This document shows, in pieces, positions 1 through 8,139 of a stretch of 64,000 nt of DNA. Within the stretch, counting starts at the first letter, position 1. Each line of letters starts with the position of its first letter. The position numbers and the translations under genes are program-made. Origin of the DNA: DTLC01 sp964555645. GTDB lineage: Bacteria; Verrucomicrobiota; Verrucomicrobiia; Limisphaerales; DTLC01. The notes under the pieces were generated by a model. It was not told where the DNA came from. It worked only from the letters and a program-made list of their open reading frames with translations, and made no database searches. The stretch covers positions 1 through 64,000 of the forward strand of contig CAZKTA010000005.1 of the NCBI GenBank assembly GCA_964555645.1, read 5' to 3'.

Positions 1-332
1 TGCGGATCAAATTGCTCGCCAGTGAAGAGGTAAACAGTCTGCGGGGCGGTGTTGGCAATGAGCGTGCCGTAGGCGTCGCAGGCGAACACGTTTGCAACCC
101 TGGCGTTAGTGGTGGTGAGCAGCCGCGTGCTGCCCACGCCGTCGTAGCCGAAGTAGAGCGCGGTACCGCTGGCCACGTCCCGCTGGCTGATCAGGTCCAA
201 CCCGTAGGTGTAGGGGCGGCTCAATGTCCCTGGACCGCTGCGGGTGTGTTCCTCCACCACTTGCACGTAGCCACGCGCTAGCGGGGCCGAACCCGCCAAC
301 AGCAGCAGAATCACTGTAAGCCAAAGTCGCAT
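1..332 (-). CDS. RHS-core secreted protein, N-terminal part (runs off window)
   Basis: The reading frame opens at 332 and stays open to the window edge, so only about 110 residues are visible. It begins with a clear Sec signal peptide (charged MRLW, then a Leu/Ile/Val core ending near LARG). It then goes straight into VVEEHTRSGPG, SRPYTYGLDLISQRD, YFGYDG-GSTRLL and VYLFTGEQFDP, which is the start of the RHS-repeat core. The match to residues 38-125 of the toxin gene at 1107-2741 is nearly residue for residue, with one in-frame 3-base length difference. There are no upstream YD repeats, so this is a short, secreted RHS tip and not a giant RHS shell protein. It lies on the same strand just behind the toxin/immunity pair and could carry another toxin beyond the window. 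Confidence 0.8.
   Translation of the reverse strand, partial: MRLWLTVILLLLAGSAPLARGYVQVVEEHTRSGPGTLSRPYTYGLDLISQRDVASGTALYFGYDGVGSTRLLTTTNARVANVFACDAYGTLIANTAPQTVYLFTGEQFDP
3..265. repeat. Direct repeat copy A (RHS core)
   Basis: Partner of 2364-2629 in the same orientation. Long identical blocks alternate with short diverged ones, and there is one 3-base indel. The copies encode the same RHS-core segment and flank the Hint, toxin and immunity coding sequence, so recombination between them could delete or swap that module. Confidence 0.85.
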
Positions 333-441
333 GAGCCGTTTTGCCAGTGCCAGAGTTTCTTACACTCCCACACCAAAGCCAATTCAAAACGCTCCAGCCA
401 GACACGGTGGTCCGGTGTTAGTAACGACTGGTCCACGCTTA

Positions 442-1110
442 TCACAAAAAAACCTTGGACTTGGCCGGCCACTTCGGTCGCTTACCTGATGCAATGATTC
501 TCTTCTCTGCAGATTCTTCTTTCGCGTTCAGCAATCTGAGAAACATGCCTCCCTTAATTCCAGCCTTCTTTAGTGCAAAAACTACGTCTTCCGTTGCAAA
601 GATAGGCCGGTCGAAAAATCCCGAACAGTATCGGTCCATAATAGTTGAGAAGAATGTTCCAGTTTTTCGGGGTACCTCCACTTGGCTTTCATACTGGAAG
701 AGCCCGGTAACCTCAGCAGGTCGCTTGCAGTGCGGACACACCGGTTTGTGCAACTCATACGCTCTGGGGTCTGCCTTTACTCGCAATGTTATGCTTGCCA
801 CATGCCAGCCTGTCTTACCCAGAGCCTTGAATGTAATACCTTTGAAGTGTTCAGCTTGGATAATGCTCTTGGCCTTGTCGTTAAAGCAGTGAAACCCGTC
901 ATCCGTTGCAATTATGTCACCACGGCCGCGAATCTTCACATTCGAGTCAAAGCCCTCTTTGAAAACAGCGTCGTGGTCAAATTTATGGCATCTTGGGCAG
1001 AGTATGTATTTGTATCTTGGCTTAATCTGCGGCGGCTGGTCTTTCAGTTCTTCGAAAACGAGCCAGTTGTTCCAAATCTGGTCATTAGCAATAAACTCGT
1101 AGTAGTTCAT
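442..1110 (-). CDS. Double-CXXC putative immunity protein for the RHS/Hint toxin
   Basis: A 222-residue soluble protein without signal peptide. Two zinc-finger-like knuckles are visible, CPRC at residues 38-41 and CPHC at 125-128, spaced as in the double-CXXCG family that includes the Myxococcus SitI6 immunity proteins. I assign the family from the motif pattern and size, not from a search. The start codon overlaps the toxin stop as ATGA (1107-1110), so the two genes are translationally coupled, as toxin and immunity genes usually are. The inferred role is cytoplasmic neutralisation of the toxin domain. The C-terminus is basic (KRPKWPAKSK). Alternatively it could be a zinc-ribbon protein unrelated to immunity, but position and overlap argue against that. 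Confidence 0.72.
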   Translation of the reverse strand: MNYYEFIANDQIWNNWLVFEELKDQPPQIKPRYKYILCPRCHKFDHDAVFKEGFDSNVKIRGRGDIIATDDGFHCFNDKAKSIIQAEHFKGITFKALGKTGWHVASITLRVKADPRAYELHKPVCPHCKRPAEVTGLFQYESQVEVPRKTGTFFSTIMDRYCSGFFDRPIFATEDVVFALKKAGIKGGMFLRLLNAKEESAEKRIIASGKRPKWPAKSKVFL

Positions 1111-2741
1111 AGGAAAAGGTTGGGGTGTTGTTTTAAGTACTTCAGTTCCCGCTGGAAGTGCGGGTAGTATTTGCCCCCTTTATAGCTGCGATAGAAATTG
1201 CCCAAGGCAGTAAGCCTTTCCTGTTTCGAAAAGGTTCTTACAACCAGCCGGCCAGGGTTTCCTCGACTAGGCATCATCGTAAGTTTACCCTTCGTGTATG
1301 TCCTGAGATGCCGATTGGGTTCCCTGTGAAGGTGGGTGTGCTGATAAACGGTTAAGCGACCCGCTTGCCGTAGGATTCTATGACCATAAGAAATCCGGCT
1401 GCCAAGTCCCCTTGTTACAAAATGGTGGTATCCTCGGCCCAAGTTATGCACCAACACCGCCTCATGAGCGACAAAGTAGTTGTGCAAACCCTCCACCTCG
1501 AAGTTGTAAACCACGAACCTACCATTTTGTTTCTCGGATCGGCGAACATGGGCGTCGTTCTTAGCGTCAAAAGTGAGCAGTTTATCTCCCTGTTGTAGCG
1601 CATCCGCACGAGTCCACCCTCTGCCCAGCACGAAAAACGGATGCTCGGGCGTCACTTTGATGACGTCATCGTCCACTTCCAGCACCACCAGAGAGCTGCG
1701 CTCGCGAGTGAATGTCCGCACAACCGATTTGAGCACAACATTGCTCATGGCCGTGTCGTATGCCCAAACTCGGTCACCCACCTTAATCTCCTCAATCCTT
1801 CTCAATCCGTCTGCAGTTAGAACCTTCGTACCAGCCACAAAGCATTGCGGTTCGGTGCAACTTGCATCCTGGTGGTCCAAGTCGTTATCCACATATTCGT
1901 GCTCATCAAGCAGCAGCGGCAAAACGGCGAAATCGAAATACTCTCTGAAAGCGTACGCTTCAGCATCACCAGCACTAACTCCCATCTCTCGCAATCTTGC
2001 GCTGACGAAGGCCACTGGATCTTCGACAGCCGCCCCACTACTCAGTGCCGTCATGAACAACTCCGAAACCGTCTGTCTTATCAATACCTCTAGCAGTGAA
2101 TCTTGAACAAAAAAGCCAAGGTTTATTACGCCCGCGTTGTAAAACACATCCAATGTCGTGCCGATTGCATTGGCAATTGTGAAACTGATTAGGCTAAACT
2201 CGTGCCCCGATGGGTCTGTGCCGTTCACTGGATTCGCATGAGCATATAGGTATCTGTGCAGCGAGAGCGGGTCTTGCTGGTTGCCTTCCCACGTGTCCCG
2301 CGTCCAGAATCTCCCCGTGCCAGTGTTCAGGTAACGGGCGCGCAAATAGTAGAACCCGAGATTCGGATCAAATTGCTCGCCAGTGAAGAGGTAAACAGTC
2401 TGCGGCGCGGTGTTGGAGGAGATCAGGTTGCCGTAGGCATCATAGGCGAAGACATTGACAACGGCGCCGCCAGCATCGGTCAGCAGGCGCGTGCTGCCCA
2501 GGCCGTCGTAGCCGAAGTAGAGCGCGGTACCGCTGGCCACGTCCCGCTGGCTGATCAGGTCCAACCCGTAGGTGTAGGGGCGGCTCAATATCCCTGGACC
2601 GCTGCGGGTGTGTTCCTCCACCACTTGCAGGTGGGCGGTCGGATTCCGGTTGATGCGTAAGACATCAGGCGAATGGGACCAGCACACATGCTGAGCGCCG
2701 GCCAGCAGCAGTCCAATAATCAACGCGAACAGATGTTGCAT
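1107..2741 (-). CDS. Secreted mini-RHS / Hint / C-terminal toxin protein
   Basis: 544 residues from the ATG at 2741, chosen because it opens a signal peptide (MQHLFALIIGLLLAGAQ); the longer frame to 2798 only adds an unlikely leader. The RHS core spans about 38-180 (VVEEHTRSGPG, YFGYDGLGSTRLL, RARYLNTGTGRFWTRD, LHRYLYAHANPVNGTDPSG). After a linker comes a pretoxin Hint autoprocessing domain, Cys300 to Asn433: CFVAGTKVLTADG, the TPEHPFFV block and the terminal LVHN. The last 111 residues (434-544) form a basic, His-rich domain (GYHHFVTRG, HTHLH) that I cannot assign; a metal-dependent nuclease is a guess. Hint self-cleavage would release this tip. The canonical YD-repeat shell is absent. The immunity gene follows with ATGA overlap. 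Confidence 0.85.
   Translation of the reverse strand: MQHLFALIIGLLLAGAQHVCWSHSPDVLRINRNPTAHLQVVEEHTRSGPGILSRPYTYGLDLISQRDVASGTALYFGYDGLGSTRLLTDAGGAVVNVFAYDAYGNLISSNTAPQTVYLFTGEQFDPNLGFYYLRARYLNTGTGRFWTRDTWEGNQQDPLSLHRYLYAHANPVNGTDPSGHEFSLISFTIANAIGTTLDVFYNAGVINLGFFVQDSLLEVLIRQTVSELFMTALSSGAAVEDPVAFVSARLREMGVSAGDAEAYAFREYFDFAVLPLLLDEHEYVDNDLDHQDASCTEPQCFVAGTKVLTADGLRRIEEIKVGDRVWAYDTAMSNVVLKSVVRTFTRERSSLVVLEVDDDVIKVTPEHPFFVLGRGWTRADALQQGDKLLTFDAKNDAHVRRSEKQNGRFVVYNFEVEGLHNYFVAHEAVLVHNLGRGYHHFVTRGLGSRISYGHRILRQAGRLTVYQHTHLHREPNRHLRTYTKGKLTMMPSRGNPGRLVVRTFSKQERLTALGNFYRSYKGGKYYPHFQRELKYLKQHPNLFL
2364..2629. repeat. Direct repeat copy B (RHS core)
   Basis: Same-orientation partner of 3-265. It lies inside the toxin gene and encodes residues of the RHS core just after the signal peptide. 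A much more decayed relative lies at 11730-12180. Confidence 0.85.
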
Positions 2742-3300
2742 TTTTGAGTACGGTATTGAGACTAACGCAATATCGCAAAGCCGCCAAGTCAAAGACATGG
2801 ATATCTTGGACCAAAACTTTAGATTGGCAGCAGGATTGCAGGGTACGGAAATTGAGAATCCTGATTTTCTGTATTGTTTGCGTTATTTGCGTCTTGTGAA
2901 TGGGTGGCTGGTGGTGTTGAGTTTTGGGGGCGATGGATTGCTGGAAAGCGTCCGATAGGGCCACCTAGGTTGGGAGAAGTGATACGTACGTATGAGTGCA
3001 AACGGGCGCCCGGATCAAATCAGCGTTGCAAACAAGCAAGATTGTGCGCTTTTTTTGTGTAACAATTACGGTTTGGTAATGGAATGCGCTGTTGAGTCTG
3101 GCCTCGCCTTGAGGGTCTGCGGCGTAAATGTGTGCGTCTGAGCCGGCTCATTGGGCTGGGCAGGCGCGAACCAGCTTGCAGTTTTCGAGGTGGTTTCGGT
3201 AGTTTGTGTGCAAAGCTTGCGTGTGCGGGCTTTTGAATCAGACGTGTAGCAAGCGCAACTCAACAACAAATATTTTAACCACAATTGTTACTGAGCGCAT
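2742..3300. other. Divergent intergenic region, no supported gene
   Basis: 559 bases between the start of the minus-strand toxin gene and the plus-strand oxidoreductase. It should hold both promoters. A 72-codon minus-strand frame (3066-3284) starts like a lipoprotein leader (MWLKYLLLSCAC) but continues as low-complexity Thr/Pro/Lys sequence, and I do not accept it as a gene. Confidence 0.6.
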
Positions 3301-4491
3301 ATGAGCAATAGACCACTAAACGTCGGTGTAATAGGCGGAGCAGGGGACGCTTTCATCATACATCCACATCAGCGTGCAATTCATTTCGATGGCACAAGGC
3401 GAGTTGTGGCGGGTGCATTATCATCTGATCCAAAACGCGCGCTTGAGGCTGCGACGAAATGGCCTTTCCCGATTCGCGGGTACGCATCATACGATGAGAT
3501 GATAGCTGCGCAGGCAAAACTGCCCGAGGAAGAACGGCTTGATTACATCCTGATCGTCACGCCCAACAATGTGCATTATGACCCGGCTATGAAAGCGCTT
3601 AAGGCTGGCGTGCCCGTGTTTTGCGAAAAACCGCTAACCGTGACGCTCCAGGAGGCAACCAACCTGGTTAAAACAGTCAGGAAACTGAACATCCCATTTG
3701 GGGTAGCGCACACTTACATCGGCCATTGGACAAGCTGGCTTGCACGGTACATCGTCCGCAGCGGGCTTATAGGCGAGGTCAGGTGGGTTGACTCGTATTA
3801 TCTCCAAGGTTGGTTGGCTACAAAGCTCGAAGAGACTGGCATGCGCCAGGCTGTGTGGCGCACCGACCCGAAACGTGCCGGTGGTTCAGGCTGTGGAGGC
3901 GACATTGGCACGCATGCGCTCATGCAACTGAGGTTTGTTACTGGACTTGAAGTGACCGCGGTATCGGCGCACCTGGAGACATTTGTCAAAGGGCGCGCGC
4001 TCGATGACCATTTCACTGTTTACTGCAAGCTGAGCAATGGCGGTAAAGCGCTTGTGCGTGCGTCGCAGATTTGCATTGGGCACAAGAACGATCTTGGCAT
4101 CGAGATTGCCGGCACAAAAGGCACTCTTGTTTGGCGCCAGGAAGAACCCGAGTGCCTCACGATTCATTTGCCAGGTCAGCCGGACCGTGTGTATTGGCGC
4201 AGCACTGTTGTACCGGGGGACGGGTTCCTACCCAAGGACATGCCTAAAGACTTATTGGCTGAGCCGACGATACCATCCGGTCATACTGAGGGGTTCCACG
4301 ATGCGTTTGCGCGGTTGCATCGGTATTTCGAGGCGGACGTGCGTAAATGGAAAGCAGGCGAAGAGTTTTCGTGTGACGGCTCAAAGTACGCAACCGTTGA
4401 AGACGGTTGGATGGGCATAGCGTTCATTCAGACATGCCTTAAGAGCAGTGCAAATAAAGGTGCCTGGACACCTATGCCGAAGAAGATTTGA
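3301..4491 (+). CDS. Gfo/Idh/MocA family NAD(P)-dependent oxidoreductase
   Basis: 396 residues, the usual length for the family. The N-terminal Rossmann fold is marked by NVGVIGGAGDAFIIHPHQ (about 7-24). EKPLT near residue 109 carries the Lys that is catalytic in this family, and the C-terminal alpha/beta substrate domain follows (GDIGTHALMQLRFVTG). No signal peptide or Tat leader is seen, so it should be cytoplasmic. Such enzymes oxidise or reduce sugars, inositols and similar polyols; the substrate cannot be read from sequence. It stands alone, with a long upstream gap and about 340 bases of apparently empty DNA downstream. The ATG at 3301 directly precedes the conserved Rossmann strand, so the start is well supported. 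Confidence 0.92.
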   Translation: MSNRPLNVGVIGGAGDAFIIHPHQRAIHFDGTRRVVAGALSSDPKRALEAATKWPFPIRGYASYDEMIAAQAKLPEEERLDYILIVTPNNVHYDPAMKALKAGVPVFCEKPLTVTLQEATNLVKTVRKLNIPFGVAHTYIGHWTSWLARYIVRSGLIGEVRWVDSYYLQGWLATKLEETGMRQAVWRTDPKRAGGSGCGGDIGTHALMQLRFVTGLEVTAVSAHLETFVKGRALDDHFTVYCKLSNGGKALVRASQICIGHKNDLGIEIAGTKGTLVWRQEEPECLTIHLPGQPDRVYWRSTVVPGDGFLPKDMPKDLLAEPTIPSGHTEGFHDAFARLHRYFEADVRKWKAGEEFSCDGSKYATVEDGWMGIAFIQTCLKSSANKGAWTPMPKKI

Positions 4492-4830
4492 CCTGCTCGA
4501 AGCGTATTTGGCTGGGAAAAACTTACACCGCTGAGCCGCCCTGGCGCAGAGGACGAGTAGTCCTTTCGGTGAAGAGGCGATGGGGTAATTTGTCACGGGT
4601 GACCCCGAATCAAAAACGTTTCTTCTTCTCGCTTTGTGCCAAGCTCAAGCGGGTTTCGAGCCATTTGCCGGCTGAGTAGGATAGCCGCAGGGACACACGG
4701 GTTCTGGCTATACGTATTCTGCAGTAAGGCTTCATCAGCGTGGTGACCGCGTTTTACGTTGTTTAGGCCGCACAGAAGTCATAAGGCGGAAAGGTGCCCG
4801 TTTTTGATGAAAAAAAGAACCGGAGTTTTT
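4492..4830. other. Intergenic region, nothing recognised
   Basis: About 340 bases between the oxidoreductase stop and the small membrane protein. One small hairpin-prone stretch (GTCAC..GTGAC near 4591-4602) has no T-tract. Short frames here lack a ribosome binding site or any recognisable motif. Confidence 0.5.
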
Positions 4831-5238
4831 ATGAAACAAATTTCATGCGTGCCGTGTTTTTTAAATGTGCAAACAAGCTTAACAATGATTGCGGGAAGAA
4901 CCGACGTACGCAGATTTAAAACTGCAAGCCCGGCCACAAAAATCCGGGCGCTTGATTTTTGTATTGGCAGAGATGGAATTGCCGAAACGCAAAGTGCAAC
5001 GGGCGTTGCCCTCAACCAAGTTGCACTCCGTAAACAGGGTGCAGCATTTGCCACAAAATACAATGGACGCAGTCTGTGGATACAATTGCCGGGGGATCAT
5101 GGGTTTGAAAAGATCTTGCTGGGGGCGCTCGTGTTGGCGGCAGGCGCAGCAATTGCTTACGGTCTGTGGAGCATGTTGGATTATGTGCAGAACTGGTCAG
5201 TCATTAATGCGTGGGTTGCGCGTATCATTTCAAGTTGA
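4831..5238 (+). CDS. Hypothetical small membrane protein
   Basis: 135 residues from the ATG at 4831, which has a GGAG at 4822-4825 with five-base spacing; an in-frame ATG at 4807 lacks one. Basic and Ala/Thr-rich residues come first, then one strong transmembrane segment (about 92-112, ILLGALVLAAGAAIAYGLWSM) and a short aromatic tail. No known family recognised. It lies about 100 bases upstream of the ECF sigma gene on the same strand and may belong to the same envelope-related cluster, but that is inferred from position only. The possibility that it is a chance frame remains, since base composition here is not strongly periodic. Confidence 0.5.
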   Translation: MKQISCVPCFLNVQTSLTMIAGRTDVRRFKTASPATKIRALDFCIGRDGIAETQSATGVALNQVALRKQGAAFATKYNGRSLWIQLPGDHGFEKILLGALVLAAGAAIAYGLWSMLDYVQNWSVINAWVARIISS

Positions 5239-5336
5239 TCGAGCATGCGGCGGTCCAATCACGTGTCGGCTAAAGCGGTGTTGCCCGGTGGTGGTCGGAA
5301 CGCCTACGATGTGGCGCGCGTGCTTGTGCATGATAA

Positions 5337-5879
5337 ATGACAGATACCGAACAATTCGAGGCGTTCATGCGGCGTTATCAGGACATGGTTTACAGCACCT
5401 GCATGCGGCTTTTGGCGAATGAAACCGAAGCGCAGGACATTGCGCAGGATGTGTTTGTCAAGGCATTTGAGCGATTTGATGCGTTGCGCGACAGTCCAAC
5501 CGCAGGCGGCTGGTTAAAGACTGTGGCAACAAATTTGTGCATCAACCATCTGACGCGATACCGTCGGCGTAGGCTGTCGTTTTCTGAGCTTTCAACTGCG
5601 GAACAACAAGAACCCGAGGATCACAACATCGAGTTTGCTGCACCGGACGATGTGGCAGAAACAACAGCACGCGCTGATCAATATGCGTTGGTCGAACAGA
5701 CTCTTCAAAAATTGCCCGACGCACAGCGTGTGCCACTTGTATTGTTTCATTTGGAAGGGCTCAGTTACGAGGAAATTGCGGCTAAACTCAACGTTTCGGT
5801 TGGAAAGGTCAAGACCGACATCTTTCGGGCGCGCCAAGCACTGCGCCGTAAGTTACGACTGAAATATGGTGACGCATGA
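5337..5879 (+). CDS. ECF-type RNA polymerase sigma factor
   Basis: 180 residues, typical of extracytoplasmic-function sigma factors. Region 2 is visible as MVYSTCMRLLANETEAQDIAQDVFVKAFERF and the GWLKTVATNLCINHLTRYRRR stretch (about 15-80). Region 4 is a helix-turn-helix at about 125-175 (LPDAQRVPLVLFHLEG, YEEIAAKLNVSVGKVKTDIFRARQALRRKL). It directs RNA polymerase to alternative promoters, usually including its own. The next gene starts in an ATGA overlap and encodes a two-helix membrane protein, the classical place for an anti-sigma factor. The third gene of the operon is a bactofilin-like/RDD membrane protein. This suggests an envelope-stress regulon of which the operon itself is a member. 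Confidence 0.93.
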   Translation: MTDTEQFEAFMRRYQDMVYSTCMRLLANETEAQDIAQDVFVKAFERFDALRDSPTAGGWLKTVATNLCINHLTRYRRRRLSFSELSTAEQQEPEDHNIEFAAPDDVAETTARADQYALVEQTLQKLPDAQRVPLVLFHLEGLSYEEIAAKLNVSVGKVKTDIFRARQALRRKLRLKYGDA

Positions 5880-6382
5880 GCACACCAACACCACAGATGG
5901 ACAATAACAACGACACACAGCTCGAGGCTGCGGTTGACCGTTTGCTAAGGGGGCTGCCGCCGTTGCGCGCGCCAGAGACACTTATCCCGCGTGTTATGGC
6001 GGCGGTCATGCCGGCGGCGCGCTTGCATTGGTACCGGCGCCCGTGGCAGACATGGCCAGTTGCGCTCCAGCTGGGTTCACTGGCAGTGGCACTTGCATTT
6101 TGCGCGGGTTTATCCATCGGCATTGAGGAGTTTGTTCACGCGCTACGTTGGACCTATGTTGCGGCGCAGGTCAACAGTATGCTCGGTGTGCTGTCGGCGG
6201 TTTATCAAGCTATAAGTACGCTTGCCGACGCCTTTTCCTTGGTTTTGCGACGGGTTAGCACAGGCTGGCTAGTTGCTTGCGGCGCGCTCGCACTGCTCAG
6301 CTATGGTGCATGCGTGGGGTTGGGAACAATCTTCGCGCGCCTTGCCTGGGTGCGGAATCCACAAAAACTAGACGAACCATGA
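5876..6382 (+). CDS. Putative membrane anti-sigma factor
   Basis: 168 residues. The start overlaps the sigma factor stop (ATGA at 5876-5879), and its own stop overlaps the next start in the same way, so the three proteins are coupled. The N-terminal 55 residues are soluble (acidic, then LLRGLPPLRAPETLIPRVMAAV), followed by two hydrophobic helices at about 58-82 and 125-150. The layout of soluble N-terminal part plus membrane anchor behind an ECF sigma gene is that of an anti-sigma factor. However, I see no HxxxCxxC zinc motif, so the assignment rests on context. It would hold the sigma factor at the inner membrane until a signal arrives. Confidence 0.65.
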   Translation: MSTPTPQMDNNNDTQLEAAVDRLLRGLPPLRAPETLIPRVMAAVMPAARLHWYRRPWQTWPVALQLGSLAVALAFCAGLSIGIEEFVHALRWTYVAAQVNSMLGVLSAVYQAISTLADAFSLVLRRVSTGWLVACGALALLSYGACVGLGTIFARLAWVRNPQKLDEP

Positions 6383-8139
6383 AAACAAAGCGTTCAAGTC
6401 ATCGAGCCGTCACTTGGCCAGTTGTGTTTGCATGTGTAATCTGGCTTAGCGACGATTTAACTTTTGCGGTGGCAACGGGCAACGAGACGGGTGCGGGTGA
6501 GCAAACTACTCAGGTACAGATCAACGACGTTGACACGCTGACGCAGCCAACCGCTGAAACAAACCGAGCGCTGTATTTCCGGGGACCCGGCGCACGCAAT
6601 CGTGAAGCTATTGTTGTGTTGGGGCGGGATGTGATGCTCAAAGGAGAGGAATCAGCAGAGGCAGTTGTTGTAATTGGCGGTTCGGCGATGCTGACCGGTA
6701 AAGTGCATGAGGCTGTTGTTGCAATTGGCGGCGACGTAATCGTACAAGGAGAGGTTGGTGAGGCCGTAGTAGCCATTCTAGGCAATGTGGAGTTGGGCAC
6801 CAATGCGAGCGTGGCTAAGAACGTAGTCGCGGTCATTGGAAATGTGAACGTCGGCAACCGGGCTATTGTCGGGGGTGAGATAGTGGCAGTGGGCGGTAAG
6901 CTGGACATTGCCGATGGCGCGCAAATTCACGGTCCGATTCAAGAGGTAGATTTCAGCAAAGTGGGTTTGCCAAACCTTGTGTGGCTGCAGACGTGGGTGA
7001 AACAGTGTGTATTCAAGCTACGACCGTTGGCGCTGCAGGTTGGCTGGGTATGGGTCATTTGGGGGATGTTTCTGGTGCTGTATCTTCTTGTTGCGGTTGC
7101 GTTTCCGCGGCCAGTGGCTGCGTGTGTGGAAGAGCTGATGCACCGGCCCGCCACAACTTTTGCGATCGGCCTGCTCACAAAGCTGTTGTTGCCATTTGTA
7201 TTGTTTCTTCTGCTGGTGACCGGCATTGGCGTGTTTGTGATCCCGTTTATTTGGATTGCGCTAATGTTGGCAGGTATTGTTGGCAAGGTCGCTTTGCTCG
7301 AATACTTTGGCAAACAACTCGGACGCGGCACCGGGCTGGCTGTGCTGGGAAAGCCCGTCCTCGCATTGTTGGTAGGAGCAATAATTATCACGTTGTTATA
7401 CATGGTCCCCATCTTGGGCTTGATCATGTTTGGGTTAACTGGCATGTGGGCGCTCGGGGCGGCCATTCTGGCCATGGTTAGCGGACTGCGCCGCGAAACG
7501 GCGCCGCGCCAGGCTTGGCTAGCGGCGCCGGCTGTACCGTATCCACCGCATACTGCGGCCGGTGTACAAGCAGCAGAAATGGCGGGTGTGCACCCCGGTC
7601 AACCTGCTGCACCCGCTGTTGCGGGACCGGTACAATTTCAGCCGGCACAGACCCAACCAGGTACAGTCGCGCCTGGTGTTCCATCTGTTTGGCCGCCAGC
7701 GGGGCAAACCGCGCAAGCTGTTATCGAGCCGGCTCAGGCAGCTGTACCCGAGGCATTTCAGTACCCGCGCGCCGGTTTTTGGGAACGGCTTGGTGCGGCC
7801 TTGCTCGACGTTGTGTTAGTTGGCGTAATCAGTGGAATCGCAGGCGCGGGGATGTTTTGGTGGCTGATAGCACTTGCGTACTTTGCGGGTATGTGGACGT
7901 GGCGCGGCACGACAATCGGGGGCGTGTTGCTGAATCTGAAGGTTGTACGGTTCGACGGCAAACCTGTGACGTTTCCCGTTGCGCTTGTGCGGGCTTTGGC
8001 AGGTGCATTTTCGGTGATTGTATTTTGCCTGGGTTTTCTATGGATTGCGTGGGATCGCGAAAAACAAGCCTGGCACGATAAGATAGTGGGCACAGTTGTT
8101 GTGCGGTTGCCACGCAGCCAGCCGCTGCTGAGTGTCTAA
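6379..8139 (+). CDS. Bactofilin-like beta-helix / RDD-domain membrane protein
   Basis: 586 residues from the ATG at 6379, which overlaps the preceding stop (6380-6382); a longer frame from 6277 would run deep inside the upstream gene. A signal-like helix is followed by about 110 residues of repeating EAVVVIGG / VHEAVVAIGGDV / GEAVVAILGNV units, a right-handed beta-helix pattern like polymer-forming bactofilins. Next come four or five transmembrane helices (about 215-385), a Pro/Ala/Gln-rich linker and a C-terminal RDD domain (YPRAGFWERLGAALLDVV ... AWHDKIVGTVVV). It is likely an inner-membrane scaffold or transport-related protein controlled by the co-transcribed sigma factor. The combination with RDD is uncommon. 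The stop overlaps the convergent neighbour's stop by three bases. Confidence 0.8.
   Translation: MKTKRSSHRAVTWPVVFACVIWLSDDLTFAVATGNETGAGEQTTQVQINDVDTLTQPTAETNRALYFRGPGARNREAIVVLGRDVMLKGEESAEAVVVIGGSAMLTGKVHEAVVAIGGDVIVQGEVGEAVVAILGNVELGTNASVAKNVVAVIGNVNVGNRAIVGGEIVAVGGKLDIADGAQIHGPIQEVDFSKVGLPNLVWLQTWVKQCVFKLRPLALQVGWVWVIWGMFLVLYLLVAVAFPRPVAACVEELMHRPATTFAIGLLTKLLLPFVLFLLLVTGIGVFVIPFIWIALMLAGIVGKVALLEYFGKQLGRGTGLAVLGKPVLALLVGAIIITLLYMVPILGLIMFGLTGMWALGAAILAMVSGLRRETAPRQAWLAAPAVPYPPHTAAGVQAAEMAGVHPGQPAAPAVAGPVQFQPAQTQPGTVAPGVPSVWPPAGQTAQAVIEPAQAAVPEAFQYPRAGFWERLGAALLDVVLVGVISGIAGAGMFWWLIALAYFAGMWTWRGTTIGGVLLNLKVVRFDGKPVTFPVALVRALAGAFSVIVFCLGFLWIAWDREKQAWHDKIVGTVVVRLPRSQPLLSV

Noticed and set aside
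455..1167. Plus-strand frames of 145 and 161 codons
   Set aside because: They mirror the minus-strand immunity gene, which has paired CXXC motifs and ATGA coupling to the toxin; the plus frames have no motif or ribosome binding site.
3066..3284. Minus-strand frame starting MWLKYLLLSCAC, lipoprotein-like
   Set aside because: After the first 12 residues it is low-complexity Thr/Pro/Lys sequence with no ribosome binding site; more likely chance in a promoter region.
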